A DNA stretch of 26,636 bases from positions 1 to 26,636 of the forward strand of contig CAYJOD010000086.1 of the NCBI GenBank assembly GCA_964371655.1. The letters are read 5' to 3'. Below the pieces are notes generated by a model that was given only the letters and a program-made list of their open reading frames with translations, was not told the DNA's origin and did not search any database. The DNA is from CAZGSN01 sp964371655. GTDB lineage: Bacteria > Desulfobacterota > Binatia > HRBIN30. A program made the translations under genes and the position numbers. Shown here piece by piece: positions 1-7,947 of the stretch (position 1 is the stretch's first letter; each line of letters begins with the position of its first letter).

Positions 1-40
1 TCGTGTGCGTCGTTGTCTGCGTCTGGGTGGCAGTCTTTGT

Positions 41-2980
41 CTATGTCGGCGTGGTTGTCGGCGTGGTAGTGGGTGTGGAGGTCGGTGTGGATGTCGGCGT
101 GCTTGTGGGCGTGGAGGTCGGTGTGTTCGTCGGTGTTGGCGTGTGGAACTGCGTGCTCTCGGTCTGCGAGTTGTTACCCGCAACCAGATCGGTGTTGGTT
201 GCCGCTGCCGTCACACTTGCTGTGTTGTCGACGTTTGATCCCGATCCGGGAGGCACGGTGCCGCCAGAGAGATGGTAGACAACCTGCCCGCCCGAAGGGA
301 AGGTGGCGATCGTCTCGTGGATGTTGCCGGCCGTCGGTCCCAGGTGCGGACACAGGGCACCGCTCGATGCGGAGCACGTCCAGGTCGCGGTGGTGAACTC
401 CGAGGGGAAGGGGTCAGCCACGACGGCGTTCGGCGCCGCACACGGCCCATTATTGTTCACTGTCAGCGTGTACTGCAGCGTCGTCCCTGTGGTCACCGGG
501 TCGGGATTGTCCACCTTCGTGATTGCCAAGTCGGCGGAGCGCGTCACCCCGCTGAGTGTCTGGGTTGCCGATTCATTACCTGCCGTCGATGCTCTCTCGG
601 TCTCGTCGACCGCGGTCACGGCGAGCGTGTGGTTGACCGTTGCCGGCGCGGCGCAGTTCACGTTCGCCTGGATCTGTACTCTCTTCGTCCCACCGACGGC
701 GATGGTCCCGAGGTTACAGGTGACGTTGCCCGCATTGATCGTGCAGCTGCCTGAGCCAACGGTCACCGCGGCCAGTGTGACCGTGAGCCCGGTCGGTGTG
801 TTTGCCCTGACGACGACGTTGTTCGCTGTCGACGGCCCGTTGTTGCTCACGTCCCATTGGTAGGTCGCTGCATCCCTGCCGCCGATGGCTGGCGACGGTC
901 CCGGATTGAGTGTCGGCGAGCCGACATTGCTTACCACCATATCGACAAGGCGTACGACGCTGGTCGAATCGGTCCCGCTGTTGCTGGCGACGAGATCCTC
1001 GACGTTGCCGGACACGGTAGCCGTGTTGCTCATGAGCTGCGCCGTCGCCGTGTCGTTGACCTTCGCCGTGAACACGAAGGTTTCGGAATCGCCAGGGGCC
1101 ATCGTGCCCAGGAAGCAGTTGACGTTGCCATTCGCGCCCGCGCTCGGTTCGACACAGCTCCCCTGGCTAACCGAATCGAGCGAAACAAAGGTCGTGATTC
1201 CGGGCATTGGATCCTGGACGACGACGCCCGGCGCGTACGACGGCCCGTTGTTGGTGGCGGTGACAGTGTATTGCACGTTCTCGCCGGCGACGACGGCGTC
1301 GGCCGGCGCGTCAGAATTCTGCGGCGCCGGATTGCCGCTCTTGGTAACCGATAGGTTCGTCGGTAGCAGCGGAATGAAGGGCCGGTGCTTGAAGTCTCCA
1401 TCGCGTCGCACGTACACGCTCTGGCCGAGCAAGGCGCCGCTCACATTTGCCTCACCTCCCAGGCGGATGCGCTTGCCGCGCGGAGACAGAACCGTCCCCG
1501 GGAAGTCGATATTGCGGCTGAGGTAGACGCTGCGCCGGGCAAGGCCGTCAACCAGCCACAGCAAGTTGTGCGGTGGGATGCCACCGGTCAGCAGTATTTG
1601 GTTGTGTCCGCCGACGTGGAAGCTGCCGCCGACACGTGCCACGACAACGGCGTCGCTAGGAGCGTTGATCGTCAGGGTGCCGTCGCGCGCGAAGCGCAAG
1701 AAATCCACGTTCAGAACCGTCGTGCCCCCACTCCCGATGTTGATGGTAGCGGAGCTTGTGGATGGAACGTTGATGGCGCCGAAGGCTGTCCCAGGAAGAT
1801 TGGTGTTGCCGAGATACAGCGGGCTAAGAGGGTCGCCGAGATCGGCGATGGCAGCCATCGCGTCGACGCAGTCATCGTACCCGTTCGGATTGCTCGGGTC
1901 TCCTGAGCCACCGGTTCGCACAACGTGGACGTTGTGGAGGGGATCCAGGGGAGCAAGAAAATCGAGCTGCATGCGACCGTTGCACGTGTCTCCCGCCTGT
2001 GCCGGCGCGACGCACGTCGTTAGGTTGGGGAACAGGCAACAATCTTCGTCGCGGTAGCAGGACTTCGCGGCCGAGGGCAGACAAAGGCCGGGCCCGACCC
2101 ACGGGGACTGCCCGGTAAGGCGCACGTTCGGCGCCGGTGTCGACGAGCTCAGACGCTGCACACAGCCGTTGCAGTAGAAATCGGAGCCGAGATCGCCGAG
2201 CGTGCGTGCGCCTTCGAGTTGACCACGGCCGAAGATGGCGTTGCCCGTCGTCGTCAGGTCACCCTCCGAAACCACCTCTCTCAATAGATACAGGGACGCT
2301 CCGCAAATACCCGCCCAGCTTGCCTTGAAAGGATAGGGTTCGGGTAGACAGTCGCGGTCGGTCGTGCACGATTGACCCAGCGTCTGGCAAGCCGGCCGTG
2401 CCACCCCGGGCATCATCCCGGCTTCGTCGACCTGCGTATCGGGGCACGCGCAAGTGCCGGCGTTGCAGACCGCCTTCAGCCAGAAATCGCTCGGTGCCGG
2501 GGTCGAGCCGTCGCGTTCGGCGTGATGTGCGACCACTTTGCCACCGAACTGCACGGCGCTACGGGCACCGGAATCGCTGCCGACGATCACCTCGCGCTGC
2601 AGCCTGTACAGCGTGCTGCACTTCGGGTCTTCACTGTCGGTCAGGCCGTCGCCGTCGTTGTCGATTCCGTCTTCGCAGACGTTTGCCCCGCCGTTCAAAC
2701 ACTCGATCGAACGTGACGTGATCGTGCCGCTCAAAACGCCGCTGAAGCCGTAGCGGCTCTCCTCCTGAATCCCCGACGCCGAGCAGCAGTCCCCATCGAC
2801 AGTGTCGTTAGGGGCAGGGCTGCACGGGACGCCGGCCGCCAGGACGAGGCGCCCCGCCGCCATCGATAATAGAGCCACACCGACTGCTAGCTCGCGAATG
2901 CCAAGGGTCCCCGCCCCTGTGAGAAATCGCGACCCAAACGCCGACACTTTGCGGGCCGATTCGCCATCGAGTCGTCTCAT
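41..2980 (-). CDS. Secreted choice-of-anchor-A-like / DUF11-repeat surface protein with Thr-Pro tail
   Basis: Predicted exported surface or extracellular protein of 979 residues with no enzymatic motif. I chose the ATG at 2980 because a GGGGAC Shine-Dalgarno-like stretch lies about 7 nt upstream and a basic N-terminus plus hydrophobic run (residues about 31-50) then forms a signal peptide; the frame stays open to 3124. Residues 101-121 hold a Cys-bounded DGIDNDGDGLTD calcium-loop motif. Residues about 350-540 resemble the choice-of-anchor A domain (GTVLSPRGK followed by a SGALLGQS-like stretch). Three DUF11-like beta-sandwich repeats follow (about 541-680, 681-810, 811-945), each with a 'NNGPS/C' signature. 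The last 33 residues are Thr-Pro repeats. Many Cys pairs in residues 53-335 suggest disulfides outside the cytoplasm. The stop codon interrupts a Thr-X periodicity that continues in frame to the window edge, so the true tail may be longer. The exact role is unknown. Confidence 0.85.
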   Translation of the reverse strand: MRRLDGESARKVSAFGSRFLTGAGTLGIRELAVGVALLSMAAGRLVLAAGVPCSPAPNDTVDGDCCSASGIQEESRYGFSGVLSGTITSRSIECLNGGANVCEDGIDNDGDGLTDSEDPKCSTLYRLQREVIVGSDSGARSAVQFGGKVVAHHAERDGSTPAPSDFWLKAVCNAGTCACPDTQVDEAGMMPGVARPACQTLGQSCTTDRDCLPEPYPFKASWAGICGASLYLLREVVSEGDLTTTGNAIFGRGQLEGARTLGDLGSDFYCNGCVQRLSSSTPAPNVRLTGQSPWVGPGLCLPSAAKSCYRDEDCCLFPNLTTCVAPAQAGDTCNGRMQLDFLAPLDPLHNVHVVRTGGSGDPSNPNGYDDCVDAMAAIADLGDPLSPLYLGNTNLPGTAFGAINVPSTSSATINIGSGGTTVLNVDFLRFARDGTLTINAPSDAVVVARVGGSFHVGGHNQILLTGGIPPHNLLWLVDGLARRSVYLSRNIDFPGTVLSPRGKRIRLGGEANVSGALLGQSVYVRRDGDFKHRPFIPLLPTNLSVTKSGNPAPQNSDAPADAVVAGENVQYTVTATNNGPSYAPGVVVQDPMPGITTFVSLDSVSQGSCVEPSAGANGNVNCFLGTMAPGDSETFVFTAKVNDTATAQLMSNTATVSGNVEDLVASNSGTDSTSVVRLVDMVVSNVGSPTLNPGPSPAIGGRDAATYQWDVSNNGPSTANNVVVRANTPTGLTVTLAAVTVGSGSCTINAGNVTCNLGTIAVGGTKRVQIQANVNCAAPATVNHTLAVTAVDETERASTAGNESATQTLSGVTRSADLAITKVDNPDPVTTGTTLQYTLTVNNNGPCAAPNAVVADPFPSEFTTATWTCSASSGALCPHLGPTAGNIHETIATFPSGGQVVYHLSGGTVPPGSGSNVDNTASVTAAATNTDLVAGNNSQTESTQFHTPTPTNTPTSTPTSTPTSTPTSTPTTTPTTTPT

Positions 2981-3457
2981 CTGATCTGTCCCCTTTCGCG
3001 CAGAGAATCCCACCTCCAACGCATCAGCCGATAACATTTGTATGTGCTGGCCGGGCTGCTGTCGACGGAAAAATATGAATTCGAGTAATCGTTTAGCCCG
3101 TATGAACTTGAAGATGGCATGCACCGAGGAGCGCCCCTCGATACGCCGCCAGAAGAGGGCGGCTACTCGGGGCGAACGGTTTGGCGGTTATTCTCAGCTG
3201 CTCGTATCCGTTCGTCCCGAGTAGGCCCCGTCTTCTCAGGGGCAGTATCGAGGGACGGCACAGAGGTCAGCGAGTACTTCAGACCGCTAGACGGTTACGA
3301 AATCGAAACGGATGCTCCTAGAGAGATCCCTGTCGTCGCAGACCAAGTCTCGAAACAGGCGACGGCTTCGAACCAGGGGTCGGTTCGGTGTCGGATGCGG
3401 CGGACTACGATCCGTAGACTTCCTGTCGGCGCCGAAGCGCGCTAGACCGCCCAAGAC
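2981..3457. other. Intergenic region between divergent genes
   Basis: This 477-bp gap separates the divergently oriented DUF11 gene and the transglutaminase/7TM gene. An AT-richer patch at about 3070-3110 stands out from the GC-rich surroundings and is the likeliest promoter area for the minus-strand gene, but I could not assign clear -35/-10 boxes. The large palindrome at 3134-3254 (separate entry) occupies the middle. From 3260 to 3457 I see no recognisable gene or structure, and no strong Shine-Dalgarno ahead of the ATG at 3458. Confidence 0.5.
3134..3254. repeat. Cloverleaf-like palindromic repeat, copy 1
   Basis: A left arm at 3134-3179 is the imperfect reverse complement of a right arm at 3208-3254, around a 28-nt loop. 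Each arm carries its own small side hairpin (GCCGCC with GGCGGC on the left, GCCCC with GGGGC on the right), so the whole folds as a cross. Each arm can also fold alone (CGCCCC with GGGGCG; CGTCCC with GGGACG), as in paired REP elements. A second, diverged copy lies at 18717-18847. The core TTCG-(C)CC-GAG...TCGAGGG resembles palindromic intergenic repeats seen in many bacterial genomes, a comparison made from memory. Confidence 0.8.
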
Positions 3458-5710
3458 ATGCGCGCGCGCTTTGTAGTGGCCCTGGTCGTGGGCATTCACC
3501 TGCTGGTCGCCGCCGTCGTCGGGGCGGACGGAACCGAGGTGTTTACCGGAGCCGGGGAGTCGGTGCGTCCGCGCGAGAGACCGGACAAGCGCGTCACTAC
3601 TTATTGGCGTGTGCAGCTGGCGGTCGAAATACCCGGGGCGGCGCCGGAGTCGCGGGTTCAAATCTATCTGCCGTTGTCGGACGAGCACCAACAGATCCTG
3701 GCGCGACGCGCTGAATTGTCGGGCTTCGTCCATGTCGAAGATCCTGAGCCGCCAAATCTGCGCGCCACTCTGGTGCGCTCGGCGGACCCGGGCGCTTCCC
3801 GAATCCAATACGAGATAGATGTGGCTGTCTCGGACACCGTACACGCGGTCCCAAAGGTGGCGCTGAATAGCTCGCTTGCTGCCTCCGAGACCGCGGTGCC
3901 GAACCCGTTGCAGCAGGGTGACGGCAGCCCACGTGGGGCACGTCGTTACCTGCAAGCGTCCGACTTGGTGCAGAGCAACGATCCGGACATCCGCCACCGC
4001 GCCCGCGATCTGACCAAGGAGAGTCGCACCCTCGAGGCCGCCGCTTGGGCGTTGTTCCAGTACACCGCCGCCTTTGTCCAGGCTGGCCCTTCCGGGGAAG
4101 CCAAGGAAGATGCTCTTACGGTGCTCAAACAGCAGCGCGGCAACACCGGTGGCAAGGCCAGGCTGCTGGCCGCCTTGCTGCGCAGCCTCGGTATTCCGGC
4201 TCGCCTCGTCGGTGGGCTCAAGCTCGAGGATTCGACGAAGAAGCGAACCACGATCTCCTGGGTGGAGGCCAAGCTTGGCGGGCAGTGGGTGCCGCTCGAT
4301 CCGGGCGGTGGCTGCTTCGCCTGGCTGCCGAATCAGTATCTGGCGCTGTATCGCGGCGATCTGCCGTTGATCGCGCACTCCGCGGGATCGAGCCTGCAGT
4401 ACGACTTCATCGTGCACCGTATCAGCCGCGAGACGGCGCTTGCCCACGCGGAGCCGCTATCGCCGACACAAGCGCCCGTGCAGGTTGCGGTGCAGCCGGT
4501 GCGCACCGTCTCCAGTTACGTCGAGCGCCCGGTGGCGACGGTTGTCGTGATCGCCGACCAGAGTATCCCCGACGGCGTCATCGATCGCATGGTCAAGGAA
4601 GCGGAGGGGGATGAGATCAACCTCGTACTCTTGCACGCCCGTTTCGAGTCGCGTTACTTCCGCGAACAGTATCTGCAGCGCCTGGTGAACAACAACCTGG
4701 CGCTGATCCGCAGCGCGCACGTGCTCCTGATCGCGACCCGCGACGATGCCGGTCTCTACGGCCTGCTGACGCTCGGTGAAAAGGAGGTTGCCCTCGGTGA
4801 CATGCGGGTCGTAATTTCCGGGGATTTCCCGCGCTCCATCGGCCGCGTGCTCGGTGCCGTGCTCTATCGCCTGGTGAGCGTCGGCGAAGTCGTTCTCGTG
4901 AACCGTCCCACGGAGCTGCTGGGGTTGTGGGAGATGGTTCGTGCCAATGTCATCAATGGCGTACCCATGGAGGAGGAAGCCCGGAAATGGGATCTCCAAC
5001 CGCTGGTGTTGAATCGCTTCGTCTACGAGGATCTGGGCTGGTGGCGCCATCAAGTCGTTGGCGCGTGGGCACGCGCCGTGCGCGCCCAGGTGCCCTTGCA
5101 GGCTCTTAACCTCATCCTCGTCCTGCCGGTGATCGCCTCGATCATCGTCGTTGTGCGCACGTTGGTGGGTATTGAAACCTTCGGTACGTTCTCGCCGGTC
5201 ATCGTGTCGTTGTCGTTCATCACCACCGGGCTGCGTTGGGGTGCCGCCATCTTCGTGGTGATCGTCGGTATCGGTGCGCTGGTGCGCGCCGCTTTGCAGC
5301 GCGTACGCCTGCAGCTCGTGGCCAGGCTGGCGATCTTGATCGCCGTGGTGGCCGGCATCATGGCCGGCCTGACCGTGCTCGGCGCCTCGTTCGGTGTCGG
5401 GGCGCTGATGAACGTCAGCATCTTTCCCATGGTGATCATGTCGAACGTCATCGAAAACTTCGCCACCTCGCAGGCCGAATTCGGAACTCGGGAAGCGATC
5501 CGCTTGACGGTGAACACTCTCGGCCTCGCGGCTCTCTGTTACTTGCTGGTGGAAACCACAGGCCTGCAATCGCTGCTGTTGGCCTTTCCGGAGCTGCTGA
5601 TCGTGGCGCTGGTGATCGACGTCGTACTCGGCAAGTGGCGGGGCCTGCGCCTGCTCGAGTATGTGCGCTTTCTCGGTCTCACGCGTGTCTACAAGCGATG
5701 GGTACGCTGA
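3458..5710 (+). CDS. Inactive transglutaminase-like protein fused to seven membrane helices
   Basis: Membrane protein of 750 residues matching the architecture of the inactive-transglutaminase/7TM family (UUP1-like). Residues 1-23 form a signal or N-terminal membrane segment. Residues about 45-130 are a beta-rich periplasmic domain. Residues about 190-285 are a transglutaminase-like core recognisable from LRSLGIPARLVGG and WVPLDPGGG. The expected catalytic Cys position reads GGK and the His of the usual HAWVE motif reads ISWVE, so the triad is lost, as is typical for this family. A soluble alpha/beta region covers about 355-540. From residue 547 (LQALNLILVL) to about 735 there are roughly seven hydrophobic helices. 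The stop overlaps the start of the RimK-related ligase gene by 13 bp, which indicates translational coupling. In other genomes the same pair often sits with a RimB-like zinc protease, which is absent here. Substrate and role are not established. Confidence 0.88.
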   Translation: MRARFVVALVVGIHLLVAAVVGADGTEVFTGAGESVRPRERPDKRVTTYWRVQLAVEIPGAAPESRVQIYLPLSDEHQQILARRAELSGFVHVEDPEPPNLRATLVRSADPGASRIQYEIDVAVSDTVHAVPKVALNSSLAASETAVPNPLQQGDGSPRGARRYLQASDLVQSNDPDIRHRARDLTKESRTLEAAAWALFQYTAAFVQAGPSGEAKEDALTVLKQQRGNTGGKARLLAALLRSLGIPARLVGGLKLEDSTKKRTTISWVEAKLGGQWVPLDPGGGCFAWLPNQYLALYRGDLPLIAHSAGSSLQYDFIVHRISRETALAHAEPLSPTQAPVQVAVQPVRTVSSYVERPVATVVVIADQSIPDGVIDRMVKEAEGDEINLVLLHARFESRYFREQYLQRLVNNNLALIRSAHVLLIATRDDAGLYGLLTLGEKEVALGDMRVVISGDFPRSIGRVLGAVLYRLVSVGEVVLVNRPTELLGLWEMVRANVINGVPMEEEARKWDLQPLVLNRFVYEDLGWWRHQVVGAWARAVRAQVPLQALNLILVLPVIASIIVVVRTLVGIETFGTFSPVIVSLSFITTGLRWGAAIFVVIVGIGALVRAALQRVRLQLVARLAILIAVVAGIMAGLTVLGASFGVGALMNVSIFPMVIMSNVIENFATSQAEFGTREAIRLTVNTLGLAALCYLLVETTGLQSLLLAFPELLIVALVIDVVLGKWRGLRLLEYVRFLGLTRVYKRWVR

Positions 5711-6663
5711 TCGAACGCCTGCGCTGGATCCGCCGTGAAGCGCTCGGACTGAACCGGCGCAACCAGGAATACCTGCTGCGCTGGAATCGCCCCGCGCTGG
5801 TCGGACTGGTTGATCACAAGGTGCGGACCAAGGAGGTGTTGGCCGCGCTCGGGCTCCCGGTGCCGGAGACATTCGCATCGTACAAGCGCCAGCGCGAGCT
5901 GCGGGCGCTGCGTGCGGAGATTGGGCACCGGTCCCAGTTTGTGTTGAAACCGGCGCGCGGCGCCGGCGGCGAGGGCGTTGTAGTGGTTGCCGGCCGCAGC
6001 GGCGATCGACTCGTGAAGACCAGCGGCGCAACCCTGTCGTCTGCCGACATCATCGCGCAGGCCGCTGACATCATTGCCGGAGCCTTCTCTCTGAGCCAAG
6101 CCCGCGACGAAGCGGTCTTGGAAGATCGCCTCGCTCCCGACGCGGTGCTGGGGGCGTACAGCCCCGGAGGCATTCCCGACATTCGCGTCTTGGTCGTACG
6201 CGGCATCCCGCTGATGGCGATGCTGCGCTTGCCGACGACCTTGTCGGATGGGCGCGCCAATCTTCACGTCGGTGGCGTTGGCGTGGGCATCGACCTGGGG
6301 ACCGGCCGAGCTGTGCACGCCATCTGGCGAAATGCTTCGATTGTGGCGCATCCCGATACGAAGCTGCCGTTATCGGCGCTGCAGGTGCCGCACTGGGAAG
6401 CCGTTCTCCTGTTGGCCACGCGCAGCTACGATGCCGTGCCGCTTGGATACATGGGAGTCGATATCGTCATCGACCGCGACCGCGGCCCGATGATCTTGGA
6501 GCTCAACGCCCGCCCGGGCCTCGCCATCCAACTCGCAAATCATTGCGGCCTGCGGCGGATCTTGGAAGCTGCCGAAAAGCGTGCCGGCGAAGGCTTGCAC
6601 CCCGAAGCTCGGATTGAGTTGGGCGTCGAGATCGCTGCGGCGCGCAGCGACCTGTACAGCTAA
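5698..6663 (+). CDS. RimK-related alpha-L-glutamate ligase-like ATP-grasp protein
   Basis: ATP-grasp enzyme of 321 residues, the usual length for the RimK-related glutamate-ligase-like family. It is presumed to join an amino acid such as glutamate to a peptide or small acceptor using ATP. The ATG at 5698 lies inside the end of the upstream 7TM gene and gives the family-typical N-terminus MGTLIERLRWIRREALG; the open frame extends upstream but only as overlap. Visible motifs are the glycine-rich nucleotide loop KPARGAGGEGVVVV, the acidic ATP-binding strand VLEDRLAP, the PDIRVLVV segment, and the C-terminal metal-binding ELNARPGLAIQLAN. It is co-transcribed with the inactive-transglutaminase/7TM protein, and co-occurrence of the two across bacteria suggests a shared envelope-linked process. 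The acceptor is unknown. A terminator candidate follows at 6729-6808. Confidence 0.9.
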   Translation: MGTLIERLRWIRREALGLNRRNQEYLLRWNRPALVGLVDHKVRTKEVLAALGLPVPETFASYKRQRELRALRAEIGHRSQFVLKPARGAGGEGVVVVAGRSGDRLVKTSGATLSSADIIAQAADIIAGAFSLSQARDEAVLEDRLAPDAVLGAYSPGGIPDIRVLVVRGIPLMAMLRLPTTLSDGRANLHVGGVGVGIDLGTGRAVHAIWRNASIVAHPDTKLPLSALQVPHWEAVLLLATRSYDAVPLGYMGVDIVIDRDRGPMILELNARPGLAIQLANHCGLRRILEAAEKRAGEGLHPEARIELGVEIAAARSDLYS

Positions 6664-6728
6664 CCGGACGTCGGGGAAATTCGGGAGCGCGGCTGTGAAA
6701 GAATTCGCCGGTGCGATTGTGTGGTGCC

Positions 6729-6808
6729 TGCGGTGACGGAATCGGCGACCGAGTTCGCAGCCGGACCCGCAGCCGCAACCGAATCCGTTAGCCGCAGTCG
6801 TCACCGCA
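6729..6808. repeat. Long inverted repeat between convergent genes, possible terminator
   Basis: The arms TGCGGTGACG (6729-6738) and CGTCACCGCA (6799-6808) are perfect 10-bp reverse complements. Just inside them, GGAATCGG and CGGATTCGG-type segments extend the pairing imperfectly. The structure sits between the 3' end of the ligase gene and the 3' end of the minus-strand ribbon-helix-helix gene. A bidirectional terminator role is plausible from its position, but no T-run follows, so it may simply be another palindromic intergenic repeat. Confidence 0.5.
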
Positions 6809-6855
6809 TCAGCATCCGAGACCGTCGCTGCGGCGCGGGTACTGCTCTTCGGGAG

Positions 6856-7131
6856 TCAATCGCCCCACTGGCAGCGCACGGTCTCGTCACCCAGCGCAGC
6901 CCAGCTCCGATCCTCGCCACGCTCCCGAGCGCCTTGCATGCGATAGTAGGCCTCGATTGCTTGGTCTAACTGAACTTGACGGTGGCGACGCACCCAGGCA
7001 GCGAGAGCGTTTTCGAAAACTTCGCTGCGCTTCCTGCCGTGCGCAAGCTTGTCGATCTCGATCAGCAAAGTGTCATCCACCATCACCAAGATTTTCGTCT
7101 TGGCACTCACAAAACCCTCGCTACCCGACAT
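6856..7131 (-). CDS. Ribbon-helix-helix (MazE/CopG-like) antitoxin-type protein, orphan
   Basis: Protein of 91 residues from the ATG at 7131, or 84 from a GTG at 7110 that has a better Shine-Dalgarno (GAGG five nt upstream). The segment KTKILVMVDDTLLIEIDKLA followed by RKRSEVFENALAAWVRRH has the beta-strand/helix/helix pattern of ribbon-helix-helix DNA-binding proteins, with KRSEVF at the second-helix start. The acidic, Trp-containing tail (RSWAALGDETVRCQWGD) looks like the toxin-binding end of MazE-type antitoxins. No toxin gene is adjacent: downstream there are only 192 bp before the convergent ligase gene, and upstream lie gene remnants. It may be a solitary regulator or the leftover of a decayed toxin-antitoxin pair. 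Confidence 0.7.
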   Translation of the reverse strand: MSGSEGFVSAKTKILVMVDDTLLIEIDKLAHGRKRSEVFENALAAWVRRHRQVQLDQAIEAYYRMQGARERGEDRSWAALGDETVRCQWGD

Positions 7132-7170
7132 GACTGCGGACCACAACCCTGCCGGAATGTGGGCAATTAG

Positions 7171-7467
7171 ACGCGTCCCGAGCGAATTCAATCCGCAGTC
7201 GTGATCGAGGCCAAGCTGACCGAAGACGACGGCACGGCTCGCGACAAGGTGCCCCGCGTGCAACCCCTCGCCGAGCTCAGCAGGCAGACCGCATCAGAGA
7301 AGGGACGCTTCGAAGTCATTGCGTGCATTGGTGGGCGCGGTTTCAGTGTGCGGCGTGAATACACGCGCAAGTTGCTTCTGGCGACCGAAGGCAAGCTGTT
7401 TACGTTGAGGACGCTCGACCGGCTGGTTGAGTGCTCTCGTCTATGCCAGTTTGCTGCAAAGCGTTGA
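7171..7467 (+). pseudogene. C-terminal remnant of a PD-(D/E)XK-like nuclease protein
   Basis: The readable frame runs from just after an in-frame stop at 7168-7170 to a stop at 7467, and encodes about 98 residues. The segment VVIEAKLTEDDGTARDKV carries an E-x-K pair of the kind found in PD-(D/E)XK nucleases, and FEVIACIGGRGFSVRREYTRKLLLATEG looks like a conserved C-terminal half. Protein-like sequence extends upstream of the first possible start (GTG at 7201) without any Met, which suggests the 5' part of a longer gene has been lost. It abuts another gene fragment (LivF). The family assignment is from memory of similar sequences and is tentative; a short intact gene starting at GTG 7201 cannot be excluded. 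Confidence 0.4.
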
Positions 7468-7490
7468 TGATCCTCGGCCCGGGCGAGCGG

Positions 7491-7649
7491 TTACACAGCG
7501 GCATGGCAGTCCTGATCGTCGAGCAGAAAGTCCGCGAAGTCCTCAAGATCGCCGATCGTGTCTACGTCCTCCGCAACGGCCGCGTCTCCTTTACCGGCCC
7601 CGCCGCCGATCTGCACGACGATGGCAAGCTGCGCGAGGTGTATCTGTAG
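7491..7649 (+). pseudogene. livF: LivF-like ABC ATPase, C-terminal fragment only
   Basis: About 52 residues match the C-terminal end of branched-chain amino acid ABC transporter ATP-binding proteins of the LivF type: GMAVLIVEQKVREVLKIADR (switch region with the LIVEQ strand), then YVLRNGRVSFTGPAADL and the terminal REVYL before the stop. Walker A, signature and Walker B regions are missing, and the sequence upstream in this frame belongs to other material. No LivG, LivH, LivM or binding-protein gene is in the window. This is a truncated relic, probably left by a rearrangement, in a patch that also holds a nuclease-like fragment. Confidence 0.75.
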
Positions 7650-7947
7650 CGAGGCTGCCCGTTGCAGGGATAGTCGATAGTTGAGAGTCGCGAGTTTCGC
7701 TCTGCTGCCCCTCGTCCATGACGCCGAACGAGGCGTCGAATCGCTGAGGCGGCAACCGCAGGGGCGCGACCGGTGCGTTGCCGAAGACCTGCTGAGGGAT
7801 CTCTGGTGCATAGCGCGTCCGATACGCTCGTGTCGCTTCTCGCAAGGCCACAAGTCGGCTGCAGATGGCTACTTCGCCGAAGATGGTTGCCACAACCGAT
7901 GCAGAGGCGTAAGCGCAGGTTGTCTGCTGTAGCTGAGAGGGGGCATC
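7650..7947. other. Intergenic region after gene remnants, no clear gene
   Basis: Just under 300 bp between the LivF fragment and the large glycosidase-like gene. It begins with a word-like stretch (GATAGTCGATAGTTGAGAG) typical of low-information intergenic repeats. On the minus strand the frame is open for about 100 codons, but I recognise no family and it lacks a convincing start, so it could be further gene debris. The last 15 bases hold the GAGAGGGGG Shine-Dalgarno of the next gene. Confidence 0.4.

Noticed and set aside
44..150. Short tandem repeats considered as a CRISPR array or minisatellite
   Set aside because: The periodicity is 6-12 bp codon repetition in a coding Thr-Pro tail, with no spacers.
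3..278. Plus-strand frame rich in Val-Gly repeats
   Set aside because: It is the antisense of the Thr-Pro repeat tail of the DUF11 gene; ACN-CCG repeats read in reverse give Gly-Val.
3287..4447. Minus-strand 386-codon open frame opposite the transglutaminase/7TM gene
   Set aside because: No recognisable domain and Arg/Gln-rich; a GC-driven shadow of the well-supported plus-strand gene.
5236..5697. Extended N-terminus for the RimK-related ligase
   Set aside because: The extra 154 residues read as low-complexity Arg/Ala/Gly sequence antiphase to the 7TM helices; the family start matches ATG 5698.
4457..6031. Minus-strand 524-codon open frame
   Set aside because: Spans the overlap of two recognised plus-strand genes, is His/Gln/Arg-rich with no family features, and is typical antisense openness in high-GC DNA.
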